Assembly: GCF_963677875.1 (NCBI RefSeq)
Contig: NZ_OY782567.1
Coordinates: 62,001-126,000, forward strand
Source of the DNA: Thiomicrorhabdus sp.
GTDB taxonomy: Bacteria; Pseudomonadota; Gammaproteobacteria; Thiomicrospirales; Thiomicrospiraceae
Length of the DNA stretch: 64,000 bases
Reading direction: 5' to 3'
Made by a program: the position numbers and the translations under genes. The notes below the pieces were generated by a model, which was not told where the DNA came from, ran no database searches, and saw nothing but the letters and a program-made list of their open reading frames with translations. This document shows positions 36,770-47,700 of the stretch, one piece after another; within the stretch, counting starts at the first letter, position 1; every line of letters begins with the position of its first letter.

Positions 36770-37145
36770 ATCGTCCCAGCTTGAGCTATTGAAGACTGAA
36801 ATTCCTGATAAAAAATATTTTACGATCGGGGAAGTTGCAGAGTTATGCGCTGTCAAATCGCATGTTCTGCGCTATTGGGAACAAGTGTTTCCTCAGTTGG
36901 AACCAGGTAAACGCCGCGGACGTCGTTATTATCAGCAAAGCGATGTGCGCTTGGTGTTGGAAATTAAAAGCCTTCTGCACGAACAAGGCTTCACCATTCC
37001 GGGAGCAAAAGCCAAGCTGTCCAAGCAAGATGTCAGTGCGAAACTGGCATCGGGCGATCTTCAAGAAGACAGCTGTTTAGCTAGAATGCAGCAACTGAAA
37101 GTCGATATTCAAGCCTTTAGAGAACACATTCAGGCACGCTTCTGA
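36756..37145 (+). CDS. MerR-family transcriptional regulator (pheT-ihfA operon type)
   Basis: A 129-residue protein with a MerR winged helix-turn-helix at residues about 20-90 ([20 protein letters not shown], split from about 21, and [21 protein letters not shown]) followed by a short coiled region with no metal-binding Cys pattern. It is the small MerR-like protein that follows ihfA in many proteobacteria and whose target is mostly unknown. ATG 36756 overlaps ihfA by 14 bp, indicating translational coupling. Confidence 0.9.
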   Translation: MTSSKSSQLELLKTEIPDKKYFTIGEVAELCAVKSHVLRYWEQVFPQLEPGKRRGRRYYQQSDVRLVLEIKSLLHEQGFTIPGAKAKLSKQDVSAKLASGDLQEDSCLARMQQLKVDIQAFREHIQARF

Positions 37146-37246
37146 AATGCCGTTTTAAAGTTCTTTGACTGTCATTTGATGAATAACCGCTAAGAAGCGG
37201 TTGATTTGTTGTCCAAAGAGCCTATAATTCCTTTCTCTGTTCTTAT

Positions 37247-37323
37247 CGGGGTGTAGCGCAGTTTGGTAGCGCACCACACTGGGGGTGTGGTGGTCGCAGG
37301 TTCAAATCCTGTCACTCCGACCA
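37247..37323 (+). tRNA. tRNA-Pro, anticodon GGG
   Basis: A 77-base cloverleaf: acceptor CGGGGTG paired with CACTCCG, D arm AGCGCAGTTTGGTAGCGC, anticodon stem CCACA/TGTGG with loop CTGGGGG (anticodon GGG), T arm GCAGGTTCAAATCCTGT, discriminator A and encoded CCA (37321-37323). GGG reads CCC and CCU proline codons. It lies about 100 bp after the MerR gene. Confidence 0.96.
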
Positions 37324-37524
37324 TTTCTTTTTCGGGATTGGATCTCTCCCTTAATCATTTTTTCTTTTTCATGCTGTTCTGATAATAAAACGTTTGTGCG
37401 CTGGTGATCGTAGTGATCTGAATGGTGTCGATTGTTCGATGTTGGCGGGATGTTTTAAGGTCGAAATGCTGATGGGATAAAGTCGCAGTCCGTTCCTTAT
37501 CCCACGTTCGCTGAGTTGCAGCAA

Positions 37525-37983
37525 TTATTTTTTAGCTTCTCGGTTTTTTTTCAGTATTTGCATCAGTTGAGCATATTGCTGCTCGTTTAAAATGGTTTGA
37601 ATTTGTCCGATGGCTTTAATCAGGTTCTGGGTGTTCTGCCATTTTTGTGTTTGGAGTTTTTCCAGCTGAGAGTCCAGTTCAGGTACATTTTTACGTTCGA
37701 CGAGAATGGCTGAGGAAATCTGCTGTTCGATTTTCTTTGCTTGTTCAAGGCCGCTGTGAATCTTCGGCGCCATCTGTTCGCGTAGTTGTTTGAGTTGCTG
37801 CTTCTGTTCCGGAGTCAGATTCAACTGCTGTTGGTTTTGCATCACCGGCTTCATTAGATGCGGCAGGTTTTTCCCCAGAAGCAGGGCATAATTGGCGAGG
37901 CCCGGTTCGTGTTTGTGGCCATCAGCCTGTGCGGTGAAAGGGAGCAGGGTAATAAGGGCAATCAAAATAAAGTGTGGTTTCAT
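37525..37983 (-). CDS. Spy/CpxP-like periplasmic LTxxQ protein
   Basis: A 152-residue secreted protein. Signal peptide MKPHFILIALITLLPFTAQA, then a helical protein with two LTxxQ-type motifs (NLTPEQKQQLKQL about 72-84; LNEQQYAQLM near 138). These mark the Spy/CpxP/ZraP group of envelope chaperones or metal-responsive proteins. ATG 37983 is chosen because TAGGAA lies upstream and the result is a clean signal peptide; a longer frame reaching 38091 overlaps the receptor gene. It is 46 bp after the TonB receptor stop and probably shares its transcript, so it may respond to the same metal signal. Confidence 0.75.
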   Translation of the reverse strand: MKPHFILIALITLLPFTAQADGHKHEPGLANYALLLGKNLPHLMKPVMQNQQQLNLTPEQKQQLKQLREQMAPKIHSGLEQAKKIEQQISSAILVERKNVPELDSQLEKLQTQKWQNTQNLIKAIGQIQTILNEQQYAQLMQILKKNREAKK

Positions 37984-38029
37984 CTTATGGTTCCTATGTT
38001 TGTTATGAGGTACGGTGTCTGCTTGTAAA

Positions 38030-40234
38030 TTACTGGATAAACCAGCGAATACCGGCGTAGTAATAACGACCGATATCACTTCCGAGCGCATTATCGATTC
38101 GGGTTTCGAACAGGTTCTCGATACCCATGAAAAGATCCATATCTCCGAGAGCGTAATTGACTTTGAGGTTCACCGGAGTGTAGCCGTTTGCCTGATAGGT
38201 GACGGTTTGACCGTTTTCGGTCACGCTGTAGTTCTGTTCGCTGACGTACTGAGCCGCAATGCTGGTTTTCAGGTTCGGGGTTGCTTGATAGCTTAAAGCG
38301 ACAGAGGTGCGGAAATCCGGTGTGTAATCAAGCTTTTGTCCGCTGTCCCGGTTGTGACTGTCAAGCAGATTCAGATTCCAGTCCCATTCCAGGTTGCGGG
38401 TGATGTGAGCATGGGTGCTGAGATCAATTCCTTTCAGGGTTACCAGACTGGCATTGCGGAATGAGAGATAGTTTGCCGTTTGGTAACGGACGATACTGTT
38501 ATCGATTTCGGTGTAGAAGAGCGCAGCATCGTAGCGCAGATGTCTGGTTTGACCGTTTAAACCGATTTCGAAGTTTTCACTGCGTTCGGCATCCAGATCA
38601 AATGCGCTTTTACCGATGGAAGCATCGATAACCTGAGCGCCGACGAAGCGTTTGCCCTGCGGGTTATAACGGTTGATGTAGTTTTCCTGGCTATCGGGGG
38701 CTCGGAAACCTTGTGCGTAGCGCATTCTCAGATTGAAGAGCGGAGAAAAGTGGTAGACTCCGCCCAGATGAGCGCTGGTGGCATCACCTGCCGCAGAGGT
38801 ATCGTCGTAGCGCGCTCCGTAAACTAAATTGAGTCGCGGATTAAGCTGCCATTCGTGCTGTGCATACAAAGCTGAACTGTCTTGGGTTTTAGTTGTCATC
38901 TTGCCGCTGGCCTCAAAAAAGGCGGCTTCACGACTGTCTTCCAGATATTCCGCTCCAGCTACCAGACGGCTGTCGTCCCGAATCTGCCAGGATGATTTCA
39001 GAGAGTGCTGGTACTGTTTTACGGTACCATCTCCGCTGAGGCTGGCGGAGTCTTCACTCGAAGCGTAACCCAGTTCCTTCCAGAGCAAGCTGGTAATCTG
39101 ATCCTCTTTTTCGTAGTGGGAAAGGCTGGACTGCCAATCGATTTCAAATTGCTGGCTTGGATGCCAGTTGGCTCCGACGCCGAACTCATAACGCTGGTTA
39201 TCAAGGCGCTCGGCATAAGGAATATTAAAGAATTTCAAAAAGTCACCGCTTTGCGCGCTGGTGTAATTTGAGGCGTAAACTTGAGAAATGCCTTGAAGAT
39301 CACGATTTTCCTGCATAAAGCCCAAATTCAGCTTCAGATCCAGTTGACTGTTCACTTCATGGGTTAAGTCAATACCGAGATTAACGACTTCACTTGGATC
39401 GCGATAATAAACATCTTGTTCGTATTGATCATTGATCAAGTCGGCAATCGACTGACTGAAATTCGCCGAGCAGCTACTGCCGTTCCCGCATGCCTTTAAG
39501 CTGTTGGGGTCAATGCGCAAATCGGATTGGCTGGGTTTGGATTTTGTGTTGGCGACACTGCCTTTCGGAACTCGAATTTGTGCGCTTTCATTTTCCGAGT
39601 ATTCCCCGGTTTTGAGCGCGCTGATCCAGGCACTGAAGCCGGTTTTTCCTTTGGTTCCTCGGATATCGATTTCAAACAGGCTGCGCTGTCCATCACCGTC
39701 TGCATTGGCTCCGTGACTGAGTGTCAGGGTGGTTTCGGTTTCATCCATAGGTTGTTTGGTGATGATATTTATGACCCCGCCCAGCGCGTCTGATCCATAC
39801 AATGCGCCCATGGGGCCTTTGATAATTTCAATTCGTTCGATGGAGGCGGCGGGAATCCGCATGGCGTCGTAGGCTTTGGTGAATTCGGTACCGATTCGAC
39901 GCCCGTTCAGCAATAGAAGAGTGCCTTTTGCAGAGACGCCGCGAATGGTAAATTGGCCATTGCTGTTACTGTGCCGACCGCGGGCTGGGTTAAAAAAGAC
40001 GCCGCTGTATTGCAAAGCATCCTGCAAAGTGACGGCTGCCATTTGCTGGATTTGATGTTCGTCGATGACTTCAACCGATACCGGAATGTCTTTGAGTTCT
40101 TTTGCGGTTTGGGTTGCGGTGATGACCTGAATCGGTTCAAGCTCGCTGGTTTCTGCATGCAAAAGGGCAGGGAAGGCTGTTAGGACCCCTGCAATCGCTA
40201 AAGGAATTCGTCGTTGTTGAAGTGAGGTTTTCAT
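38030..40234 (-). CDS. TonB-dependent outer-membrane receptor, FepA/siderophore type
   Basis: A 734-residue receptor: signal peptide ending LLHAETSE, TonB-box-like region (EPIQVITATQ), plug (about 40-165) with LLLNGRRIG and GPMGALYGSDALGGVINI, and a 22-strand barrel ending YYYAGIRWFIQ with C-terminal aromatic residues. The plug and its RRIG-type loop resemble siderophore/catecholate receptors. A Fur-like box lies at 40267-40281, just upstream of the start, supporting iron control. ATG 40234. Cargo is not identified. Confidence 0.88.
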   Translation of the reverse strand: MKTSLQQRRIPLAIAGVLTAFPALLHAETSELEPIQVITATQTAKELKDIPVSVEVIDEHQIQQMAAVTLQDALQYSGVFFNPARGRHSNSNGQFTIRGVSAKGTLLLLNGRRIGTEFTKAYDAMRIPAASIERIEIIKGPMGALYGSDALGGVINIITKQPMDETETTLTLSHGANADGDGQRSLFEIDIRGTKGKTGFSAWISALKTGEYSENESAQIRVPKGSVANTKSKPSQSDLRIDPNSLKACGNGSSCSANFSQSIADLINDQYEQDVYYRDPSEVVNLGIDLTHEVNSQLDLKLNLGFMQENRDLQGISQVYASNYTSAQSGDFLKFFNIPYAERLDNQRYEFGVGANWHPSQQFEIDWQSSLSHYEKEDQITSLLWKELGYASSEDSASLSGDGTVKQYQHSLKSSWQIRDDSRLVAGAEYLEDSREAAFFEASGKMTTKTQDSSALYAQHEWQLNPRLNLVYGARYDDTSAAGDATSAHLGGVYHFSPLFNLRMRYAQGFRAPDSQENYINRYNPQGKRFVGAQVIDASIGKSAFDLDAERSENFEIGLNGQTRHLRYDAALFYTEIDNSIVRYQTANYLSFRNASLVTLKGIDLSTHAHITRNLEWDWNLNLLDSHNRDSGQKLDYTPDFRTSVALSYQATPNLKTSIAAQYVSEQNYSVTENGQTVTYQANGYTPVNLKVNYALGDMDLFMGIENLFETRIDNALGSDIGRYYYAGIRWFIQ

Positions 40235-40266
40235 CTTGGTAATCGTCTTTTAATTAAGAGTAGTAA

Positions 40267-40281
40267 TGAGAATCTTTATTA
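40267..40281 (-). promoter_or_regulatory. Fur box upstream of the TonB receptor
   Basis: TGAGAAT-C-TTTATTA (40267-40281), a 7-1-7 inverted site close to the Fur core TGATAAT-N-ATTATCA. The flanks are A+T-rich and also hold a likely promoter. It sits 33 bases before the ATG at 40234 of the receptor gene. Confidence 0.6.
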
Positions 40282-40450
40282 TTTATTTTTTTGACCATAT
40301 AATCAAGATTAATATCATAAAAAGCTAATATTTTTTATTATAAAAAAATAATATGAGGAAAAAAGACGGGCGAATTTCTGAGGAAAGCAGGGAGGCAAAA
40401 TGCTTGCCGGGTTCCAGTTCAAACCCGGCGCGGTCGAAGGGAAGTGGGTA

Positions 40451-41854
40451 TTAAATGCCGTATTGTTCTTTGATGGTTTTATCTCCCTCCAGAGCAAGCG
40501 GTTTGTTAAGAACCAAGGTCTGATCATTGTGTGTTTTCAGTTTGATCCATTTTTTCGGAGTGGTTCGAAGTTTCTCTACCAATTCATCAAAATTGGCGAC
40601 TGGCTCGTCGTTGAAGCTTTCGATGATGGCATAGCTGGCGCTGTAACCGGCGTTCTGGTTATTCGGCAGGATTCTCTGTAATACGACAATTTCCTCTCTT
40701 TGCGGGTGGAGTTTTGCGTACTCTTTCAGAGATGCCGCCGTCATAATGCCGGTGCGTGAATTACTTTGAACCAGAGCGCTCAAGACATTTTGACTCAGTG
40801 GCACCAGAATCAGCCCGCCGAATAGATGAAAGCGCGGTTTTTGGGAATAGTAGGTTGGCAGATTGCTGTGTTCAGCCTGCAGTTTCCAGCTGACTTTTTG
40901 CGATAGTCCATCTCTGAAAACAGTGGCAGTAATGGTTTCTCCCACCTGTTTTTGATGGATCAATTCTTTAAAAGACAGTTTGCCTTCCGGAAGAAATACC
41001 GTGCCGTCATTTTCGATTTTTTTGCCGTTGATTCGTGTCAGAAGGTCGTTTTCGCGTAGTGGAATCCCGTCCAGCGAAACGCGCTCGACCAGGATTCCGG
41101 ATTCATTTGCGGGGAAGCGGAAATATGCTCGAAGTTCAGGATTTTCCAGCAGTGAGAAGGTGAAGTTTCCATAAGGCATACCATCGTATTTACCATCCAG
41201 GATATCGTCAAAAAAATGCTGAATGATTCGGGACGGAACCAGGTAGCTGATGTTATTTGCTTTGGTAATCGTCTGCATGGCAAGGCCAACGATTTCTCCT
41301 TGCTGATTAATAATAGGGCCACCACTGTTGCCTGGGTTAATCGGCGTGTCGATCTGAATGGTCAGAAACGATTTTTTTGAGTAGCTGTAATGGCGGTGTT
41401 CAATGCGCGAGACGACACCTTGGGTCGTGGAAAGTTCATCGCCGCCCATCGGGTATCCCAATGCGGTAACCTGATCTCCCATTTTTGGCAGAGTTCCGAG
41501 TTCCAATGGATTGATATTTTTAAAGAAATCCGAATTTTGAAGTTGTAGCAGAGCAAGATCGGTTTCATTGGAAACCCATTTCACTTTTGCCGGGTATTTT
41601 TGGATGCTGTTGCCTTTTCGAACTTCGATAAAGGTGGCGTGTCCGATCACATGTGCTGAAGTCAGAATGTAGTTTTCATCCTGAAGGCGGACAAAAACGC
41701 CGGACCCGGAGGAGCGACTGATTTTCTTAGTCTGCCACGGAAGCTGGTAATCCGGCTGACTTTTGGTCACGAAGACTTTGACTGCGCTGTTTTCGGCGCT
41801 TGCCCAGACATTGTGGGCGAAGAGAACGGTACAGAAAAACATGATTCGAAGCAT
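40451..41854 (-). CDS. periplasmic HtrA/DegP-like serine protease with PDZ domains
   Basis: A 467-residue secreted trypsin-like (S1C) protease. Signal peptide about 1-17, then SGSGVFV, catalytic His in LTSAHVIGH (about 63-71), Asp in NETDLALLQL (about 94-103), Ser in NPGNSGGPI (about 166-174), followed by PDZ-like domains (about 245-325 and 375-450). ATG 41854 is used; AGGAAA upstream. HtrA proteases remove or refold proteins in the envelope. Lying between two TonB receptors on the same strand is unusual and suggests a link with receptor cargo or assembly. The second PDZ is less certain than the first. Confidence 0.85.
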   Translation of the reverse strand: MLRIMFFCTVLFAHNVWASAENSAVKVFVTKSQPDYQLPWQTKKISRSSGSGVFVRLQDENYILTSAHVIGHATFIEVRKGNSIQKYPAKVKWVSNETDLALLQLQNSDFFKNINPLELGTLPKMGDQVTALGYPMGGDELSTTQGVVSRIEHRHYSYSKKSFLTIQIDTPINPGNSGGPIINQQGEIVGLAMQTITKANNISYLVPSRIIQHFFDDILDGKYDGMPYGNFTFSLLENPELRAYFRFPANESGILVERVSLDGIPLRENDLLTRINGKKIENDGTVFLPEGKLSFKELIHQKQVGETITATVFRDGLSQKVSWKLQAEHSNLPTYYSQKPRFHLFGGLILVPLSQNVLSALVQSNSRTGIMTAASLKEYAKLHPQREEIVVLQRILPNNQNAGYSASYAIIESFNDEPVANFDELVEKLRTTPKKWIKLKTHNDQTLVLNKPLALEGDKTIKEQYGI

Positions 41855-42094
41855 GTGTTGTTTCCTAGGTTTTGAATTTGAATTATTTAGTATTTCAATG
41901 ATGTGTGGCTGTCCGTTAGAGGCACTATCCGGTATTTCCATATGGTAGATTTGGCGTCATAGCTGACACCGAAGCAAAATTGCCGGTCATTAAGAAGCGG
42001 ATTAATTTGGCAAGCCCGGTGTTGTCGGAAGAGAGCATTCATAAGAGTCTTCTTCCCGTTTACGGCTGTCGGTGCCGAATGTCGTTTTTCGAGT

Positions 42095-44611
42095 CTACCA
42101 TAGATAAGTAACCCCTAGCCAAAACTGGCGTCCCAGGAGGTATTCGTCATCTTTTTTTGCTACGGTATTCACCTGATCAAAAAGGTTATGAATATCCACT
42201 TGGTAATGGAAATCGCCAATGGATGTATTGTGAACGTAGCCGATATTCACATCGACTTGAATGAGGTCTTTGTAGTCAAAGTAGTCGTATATGTTGGCAA
42301 GTTCGAACTCGCCAGAGTTTTCGTCTTCTTTTATGCCGATAATCGCATCATATCCGGTATCTTCGAATTTACGGGTGCCTTGTATAAAGTTGACGTAAAC
42401 ACCAAGGTTGATGCCTTTAGTGGGGGTGTAGCCGTAAAACAGTTTGGCATTAATTGGTTGTCCGTTATCAAGGTTAAAATCCGACTGATTCATTAATTTG
42501 CCTTGATAAACAATTTCCGATTGGCTTACGCCTTCGTCATCGTCATCGTTCTCGTTGTAGCTGACATAGTTGCTCTTATCTTTAAGTACCTTAGTCAGGT
42601 TAAATCGAAATAAATGAACCCCGACTTGTTTTTGCCAGGTAAAGCGTAAATTGGCATAGTCGCTTTTTCCTCCATTTTTTAAAGTGTAGTGGTAAAGTCC
42701 GTCGTCTAGTTTGGCAGATTTGTGACGGGTAAAGGCATTTCGTCCCTGACGTGAGACGAATTCCAAGCCCAGGTTTCCGAAAGTCTGCAGGCTTTGAATT
42801 CCGACACTCAACTCATCTTGGTAGGGGGTTTTCAGGTTACTGTGCTGGTACACGTAGGTATTAGTTGTTGCAGACTCAGTCCATTCATCCGGAACGCTGA
42901 CTTTCTGTCCGTCAATATAGGTTTGTTCCAAGCCGCGATAGGCTGTTCCATAGCTTATGCCTGCCTGTTTTAACTGATAAGTTAAAAAACTATTGGAATA
43001 GTAGCGATTGAGCCCGGTAGAAATAAAATGTTTTTTATTTTTAAATAAATCGTATTTTGCAAAAGTTCGGTAGGCTACATCGTGATTGTGAAGGAAAGTG
43101 TTGTAATCGTATCGTGCGCCCAAGCGTAATAAGAAACGGTCGATTTTAAACGCATCCTCAATATAGGCTCCGAGATTATCTGTTGAGGCCGAGCGCTTGG
43201 AGGCGTATCTTGTCAATTTTTCACTGGCAAACTGATCTCCCTCAATACAGACTTCGGCTCCTTGGCAACGTAAATTTGTCACCCCTACATTGTTTGAAAG
43301 ATAGATGGAATTATCATTCAGGCGCTCTTTTTGAGCATCAATATGCTTATAGTCATAACCAAAAGAGATCAGATGATTTTCAGGAGCCCATAGTCCTTTT
43401 TTTACATTCACATCCGATTTTAATAAATAGCTGACCTGCTGTTTATTCAAATTCCCCAAACCTCCTTGATAGGAATGACCCTGACCATAGGAATCCGTGG
43501 AATAGTATTTTCCCCAGTCTGCATTATTGGAAAGCTGCCAGTTGTAGAGATCTTGCAGCGACGAGCGTCGAGAATTATGACTTTCACTAATCGAGAAACG
43601 TGTCTGTACTTCACCGATTTCAATATGGCTTTCCAATTCCGCATTGAGTTTTGTGCCTCCGCCTTCTACGAAGTATTCACTATCCTTATAATTTTTAATA
43701 AACTTTTTCGCCTCATAGGGAGAGTGCATTAAGCTGATATCCAGAATATGGTCATTGCTGAAGAAATGACTGGCCTTAATCATAGCGTTGTAACTGGTTC
43801 GTTCTTCTGTTGCCGGCTTACCTAAATGATAAAACGGAATTTTGGAATATTTACGCGCCAAATTGATATAAAACGCGCTGTTGTCATTGATGGGTTGATG
43901 TAGCAGTAAATCCAGATTAAGTTTTTGAAATTCCGGTTGGAATGAGTTTACGTTGTCATTATCCTCAAATGTCTCCTGATCTGATAATCTGTCACCAAGA
44001 TGAAATTCGGTTAACTGATCAGAAGTATGGCGCAAGGTTAATTTCCCGAATGTCTGCCCCGGATTGGCACGAATGGTTTTAGCATCAATGACGCCTCCTG
44101 CAAACTGACCGTAACGGGCAGGAATATTGGAGGTATAAACATCTAAACTGCGTAAGATATCGGTATTGATAAACACCTCTTGGGGGTGACCTTCAACATC
44201 CGAATGTGTATTAGCATTCGTCTCACCAGGGTCAAGTAAGGAGTTGTTGGAAAGTCCATCAACCAAAAAGTTGTTTTCATAACCCTTGGCTCCATTAATG
44301 GACAGAGTGCCGGGTTTGATTTCTCCTGCTTGGCTGGATGTTCTTGCCGGATCTGTCAACTCAACGCCCGGCAGGATTCGTAACACCTCATTCATGTCGC
44401 CATTCGTCGAAGGCATGACCTTCAGTTCTGATTCGGAGATTTCCGCTTGTCCGGATATCGATTTGAAATCTTCATTTTTGATCCCTTTTTCTTCTCCAAA
44501 AACGTAAATTGTTTCCAACTGATCCTCCGCGTGCAGGAGGGTTGGTTGGCATCCCAGCGCGAAAGAGAAGCCAATTAGGCTTAAGGTTTTTGTTTGCGTT
44601 GATTTTTGCAT
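42095..44611 (-). CDS. TonB-dependent outer-membrane receptor, divergent
   Basis: An 838-residue receptor. Signal peptide ending LLHAEDQ; plug region about 25-165 with VLRILPGVELTDPARTS, LVDGLSNNSLLDPG and SNIPARYGQFAGGVID; barrel ending in FWLGVTYLW, with C-terminal Trp. An acidic loop NENDDDDEG (about 690) could bind a cation. It resembles receptors of the Oar/Cir style more than classic siderophore receptors. ATG 44611 follows GAGGA. The lipoprotein gene 97 bp upstream is on the same strand, an arrangement typical of a receptor plus accessory surface lipoprotein. Cargo unknown. Confidence 0.85.
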   Translation of the reverse strand: MQKSTQTKTLSLIGFSFALGCQPTLLHAEDQLETIYVFGEEKGIKNEDFKSISGQAEISESELKVMPSTNGDMNEVLRILPGVELTDPARTSSQAGEIKPGTLSINGAKGYENNFLVDGLSNNSLLDPGETNANTHSDVEGHPQEVFINTDILRSLDVYTSNIPARYGQFAGGVIDAKTIRANPGQTFGKLTLRHTSDQLTEFHLGDRLSDQETFEDNDNVNSFQPEFQKLNLDLLLHQPINDNSAFYINLARKYSKIPFYHLGKPATEERTSYNAMIKASHFFSNDHILDISLMHSPYEAKKFIKNYKDSEYFVEGGGTKLNAELESHIEIGEVQTRFSISESHNSRRSSLQDLYNWQLSNNADWGKYYSTDSYGQGHSYQGGLGNLNKQQVSYLLKSDVNVKKGLWAPENHLISFGYDYKHIDAQKERLNDNSIYLSNNVGVTNLRCQGAEVCIEGDQFASEKLTRYASKRSASTDNLGAYIEDAFKIDRFLLRLGARYDYNTFLHNHDVAYRTFAKYDLFKNKKHFISTGLNRYYSNSFLTYQLKQAGISYGTAYRGLEQTYIDGQKVSVPDEWTESATTNTYVYQHSNLKTPYQDELSVGIQSLQTFGNLGLEFVSRQGRNAFTRHKSAKLDDGLYHYTLKNGGKSDYANLRFTWQKQVGVHLFRFNLTKVLKDKSNYVSYNENDDDDEGVSQSEIVYQGKLMNQSDFNLDNGQPINAKLFYGYTPTKGINLGVYVNFIQGTRKFEDTGYDAIIGIKEDENSGEFELANIYDYFDYKDLIQVDVNIGYVHNTSIGDFHYQVDIHNLFDQVNTVAKKDDEYLLGRQFWLGVTYLW

Positions 44612-44630
44612 GAAATGGATGTCCTCATAC

Positions 44631-44669
44631 AAAAACAGCCATCCCATGCTTTATGAGACAGCTGTTTTT
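44631..44669. terminator. inverted repeat between lipoprotein and TonB receptor genes
   Basis: AAAAACAGC (44631-44639) and GCTGTTTTT (44661-44669) form a 9-bp stem around a 21-base loop, with T-runs for either direction. It could be a partial terminator that lowers receptor expression relative to the lipoprotein. Confidence 0.4.
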
Positions 44670-44708
44670 AATTGTGCAAAGCACTTTTCGTTAACTTAGC
44701 CGCTTGCT

Positions 44709-47700
44709 TTAATTGCTTGTTTCAGAAGCATAAAATGGTGTCAAATCTTCTGAGTCAGGAATGCCGTCATTGTCGCTGTCGTCATCCATTGTCAAACCGC
44801 ATTGTGCAATCGCTTCTTCGCTGGCGCCTTTGCTATAGAAGTCTGGTAAACCATCTCTATCATTATCAATAGTTGCCACTTCACAACCTGCAAAGGCATC
44901 GAAAGTACGAATTGCATAGGCCAGTTTTTCAATCGATTCCAAGAAATCTACGCGAGTGTCAATATTGGCTTTGGCAAAAGCGTAAGCGGCATCGGTATCA
45001 TTAATCACTGCATAAGCCTCAACTACCGCCTGATAAGCTGTAATTTGATCTGCTTTCAAGGCCAAAGCATTGGCATATTCAATCATTTTGTTAATCGCAG
45101 TCTCGGCTTTTTCAATTTGCGTTAAATCACGATATTGCAGCACTATGTCGTCCAATACGCTTAAACGTTTTAGCAGATCTTCCTGTTCAGAATCTGGATC
45201 TAAAGCTTCAGCGCCAGTCGCAAAGTCATAAATAGCATCTTCAATTTCAACCAGTTTCGCAACAAAAGCAGGATCGGCCAGGTGGTATTTTTTATATGGG
45301 TCCAAAGCCACGTCAACTAAACCTAGGAGAGAGACCTTTTGCGAAACAGTAGTAATCTTATTAAGTTCAGTAAGTGCATTTTGCGCCGCCGTTAGGGCTT
45401 TATCCCCTAAACCGGCAAAACCATAACTGCGTGCTAAATAAGCGTATGCATAGCTGGTATAGTATGGGTCGGGGAATAAAGCATTTTCGTGCACACTGGC
45501 ATCTTGCGCCGTAATTTTTTCAGCCATGTCATACATTTCATCCGACTTAGCAGTATCACCCGCCATTCGATACAACAGACCTAAGTTACTGTAACCTTTT
45601 TGTACATAGTTATAGGCTCGCTTAGCATCAGAGCTCTCTTCACCGTTTGCAATCGCGGCAACCAAAATCTCTTCTGCACGATTTAAAGCTTTAATCGCAG
45701 CGGCATTTTGTCCGGCTTGAATTAAGCTTAATGCCATATAAGGCGTGCCCATATTGACACCGTTAAGCGTTAAGAACTTAATTTTATTGGCTGACAGGCT
45801 GGATGAAAAAACCGTTTCATCAATCTTCTCGTCAATCAAGGCGATTGCGGCATCAACATCATCAAATGCCGTGGCTGTTGCTACAATGTTCCAAGCATTT
45901 GCTTGGTAACTTGTACTACAGATGGTCGCAATATAGGTTTCCAATTCTTCTTTCGTTGGATTAGCATTCAGGTAAGTACTCACTAGACCATCGGCATCGG
46001 AATCCGCTTTTTTAGAAGTATCATAGGTATCACAGGATTCACCGTTTTGCGTCAAAGCAATGAAGTTCGGGTTATTAACGCCTGGCGCATCGACAGAATC
46101 ATCTAAACGTAGCGCGTGAGCTTTATTAAACAACTCCAAGCTTTTCGCTTTTGCTTCTGCGGTATCAATCAGTGCGTACACATCGGCAATCGATGCATAG
46201 CTGTTAACACGCAACCTGTAGTGCCAACGCTCAGGGTTATCAGGTCGTTTAACATAATCGTTTGGCGGCGTTATATCCGCATAGCCAGTCGCAGTTTCAA
46301 GAGTGGCTTCTGCCAGTTCGATATTGCCTTCAGCAATCAAATTTTCTGCTGCTTGAGTTAGGCCAATAATCAAGTTGAAATAAGGTGTCGCATCCATACC
46401 AAAGGTTTCTAAAATTTCATTTAGATAAGCATTGTAGGCAGCCACGCCCTCTTCGGAATCCAAGGCCGTATAGGCATTTAAAATTCTGCGCAATTCAGTT
46501 AGATTCGTTGCGCTTAAATTATTTAAACCTTTCGTTTCGGCAAAGCCTTTATATAATTCGAGAGCCTTATCCACCAAAGCCTTGGAGGTTTCATTTGTCA
46601 GCCCTAATTGCGCTTGCTTGTTAACCGCAGAGGCAATCACCAGGGCTTCGGAGTATGGCTCAAAAATTTTACGGCTGGCAATATCCAGCGCTAATTGCGG
46701 TTGATCATTTTCAATAAATCCATAAGCTAAATCGTAATACACTGCATCGAGGGTTGAACCATCGGTAACATCTTGTAAAACCTGTTCTGCCTGGGCGATC
46801 TGTGAAGCGGTCGATTGGTAGTAGTATTCACGTTTGGCATCGCTGGAACCGTCTAAAGCCTCTGCCAACGCAATCGTGTGATTAAGATAGTCGGCTTTGG
46901 TAATGGCGGCATAATCAATACCGTTTGCTTCCAAGGTCGGAGCGGAAAAATTCGTTGCAGTAAAGTCGATTTTGTCGTTCTCAGCGGCCTCATTGTCAGC
47001 GGTAATGACTTCAAGCAATAATCGACTGACCTGTTCGCCGATGACTTGTGAAATTCCTTCATTCGCAAAAAAATCCGCCATTGCAACAGCCAAGGTTGTC
47101 AAATTAGACATAACGGTTGCGTCAGAAAGGTCAAGATAGTGCTCACTGTTTATATCGGTTTCGACTAAATCGCTTTCGAGCAAGCGTTGCATGATCGTAA
47201 ATAGGTTTACGCTGCTTTGAGCTGAATTTGCCTTATCCAATGTTTGTGACAGTATGTTGAGGCGGGCTTTAAGATCTGCATCGGTGATTTCATCAATCAG
47301 CGTTTGCAGGGATGCGGCATCATCCATGGTCGTAAAACCGTCAGAGCGGTTCATTGCGATTTTGGACAGCAATAAGGAACGCTGCATGATTTTGGTATTT
47401 TCCAGCGGAGAATCATCAATTTCATCTTCTTCGATATTCAGCTGGGCAACCACTTTAGCCTTTGCTTGTTCTAAGCTGTCCCCATCAAACATGTTTTCCG
47501 CAATCAGGGTCGTTATTGGGGTAACTTTGATGCCGCTTGTTGCGGAATAAAGGGAGAGGGGAGCAATAAAGCGTAACCCTTGAAAACTTTCGCCTGTCTG
47601 CACGTCGACCCCGCCTTTGGCAACAATGCTGTAATCACTCCAATTGGTTGACGAGTCAAGTGTAAATGCAAAGCCGCCCGCAGCATTGGTTACATCGGTC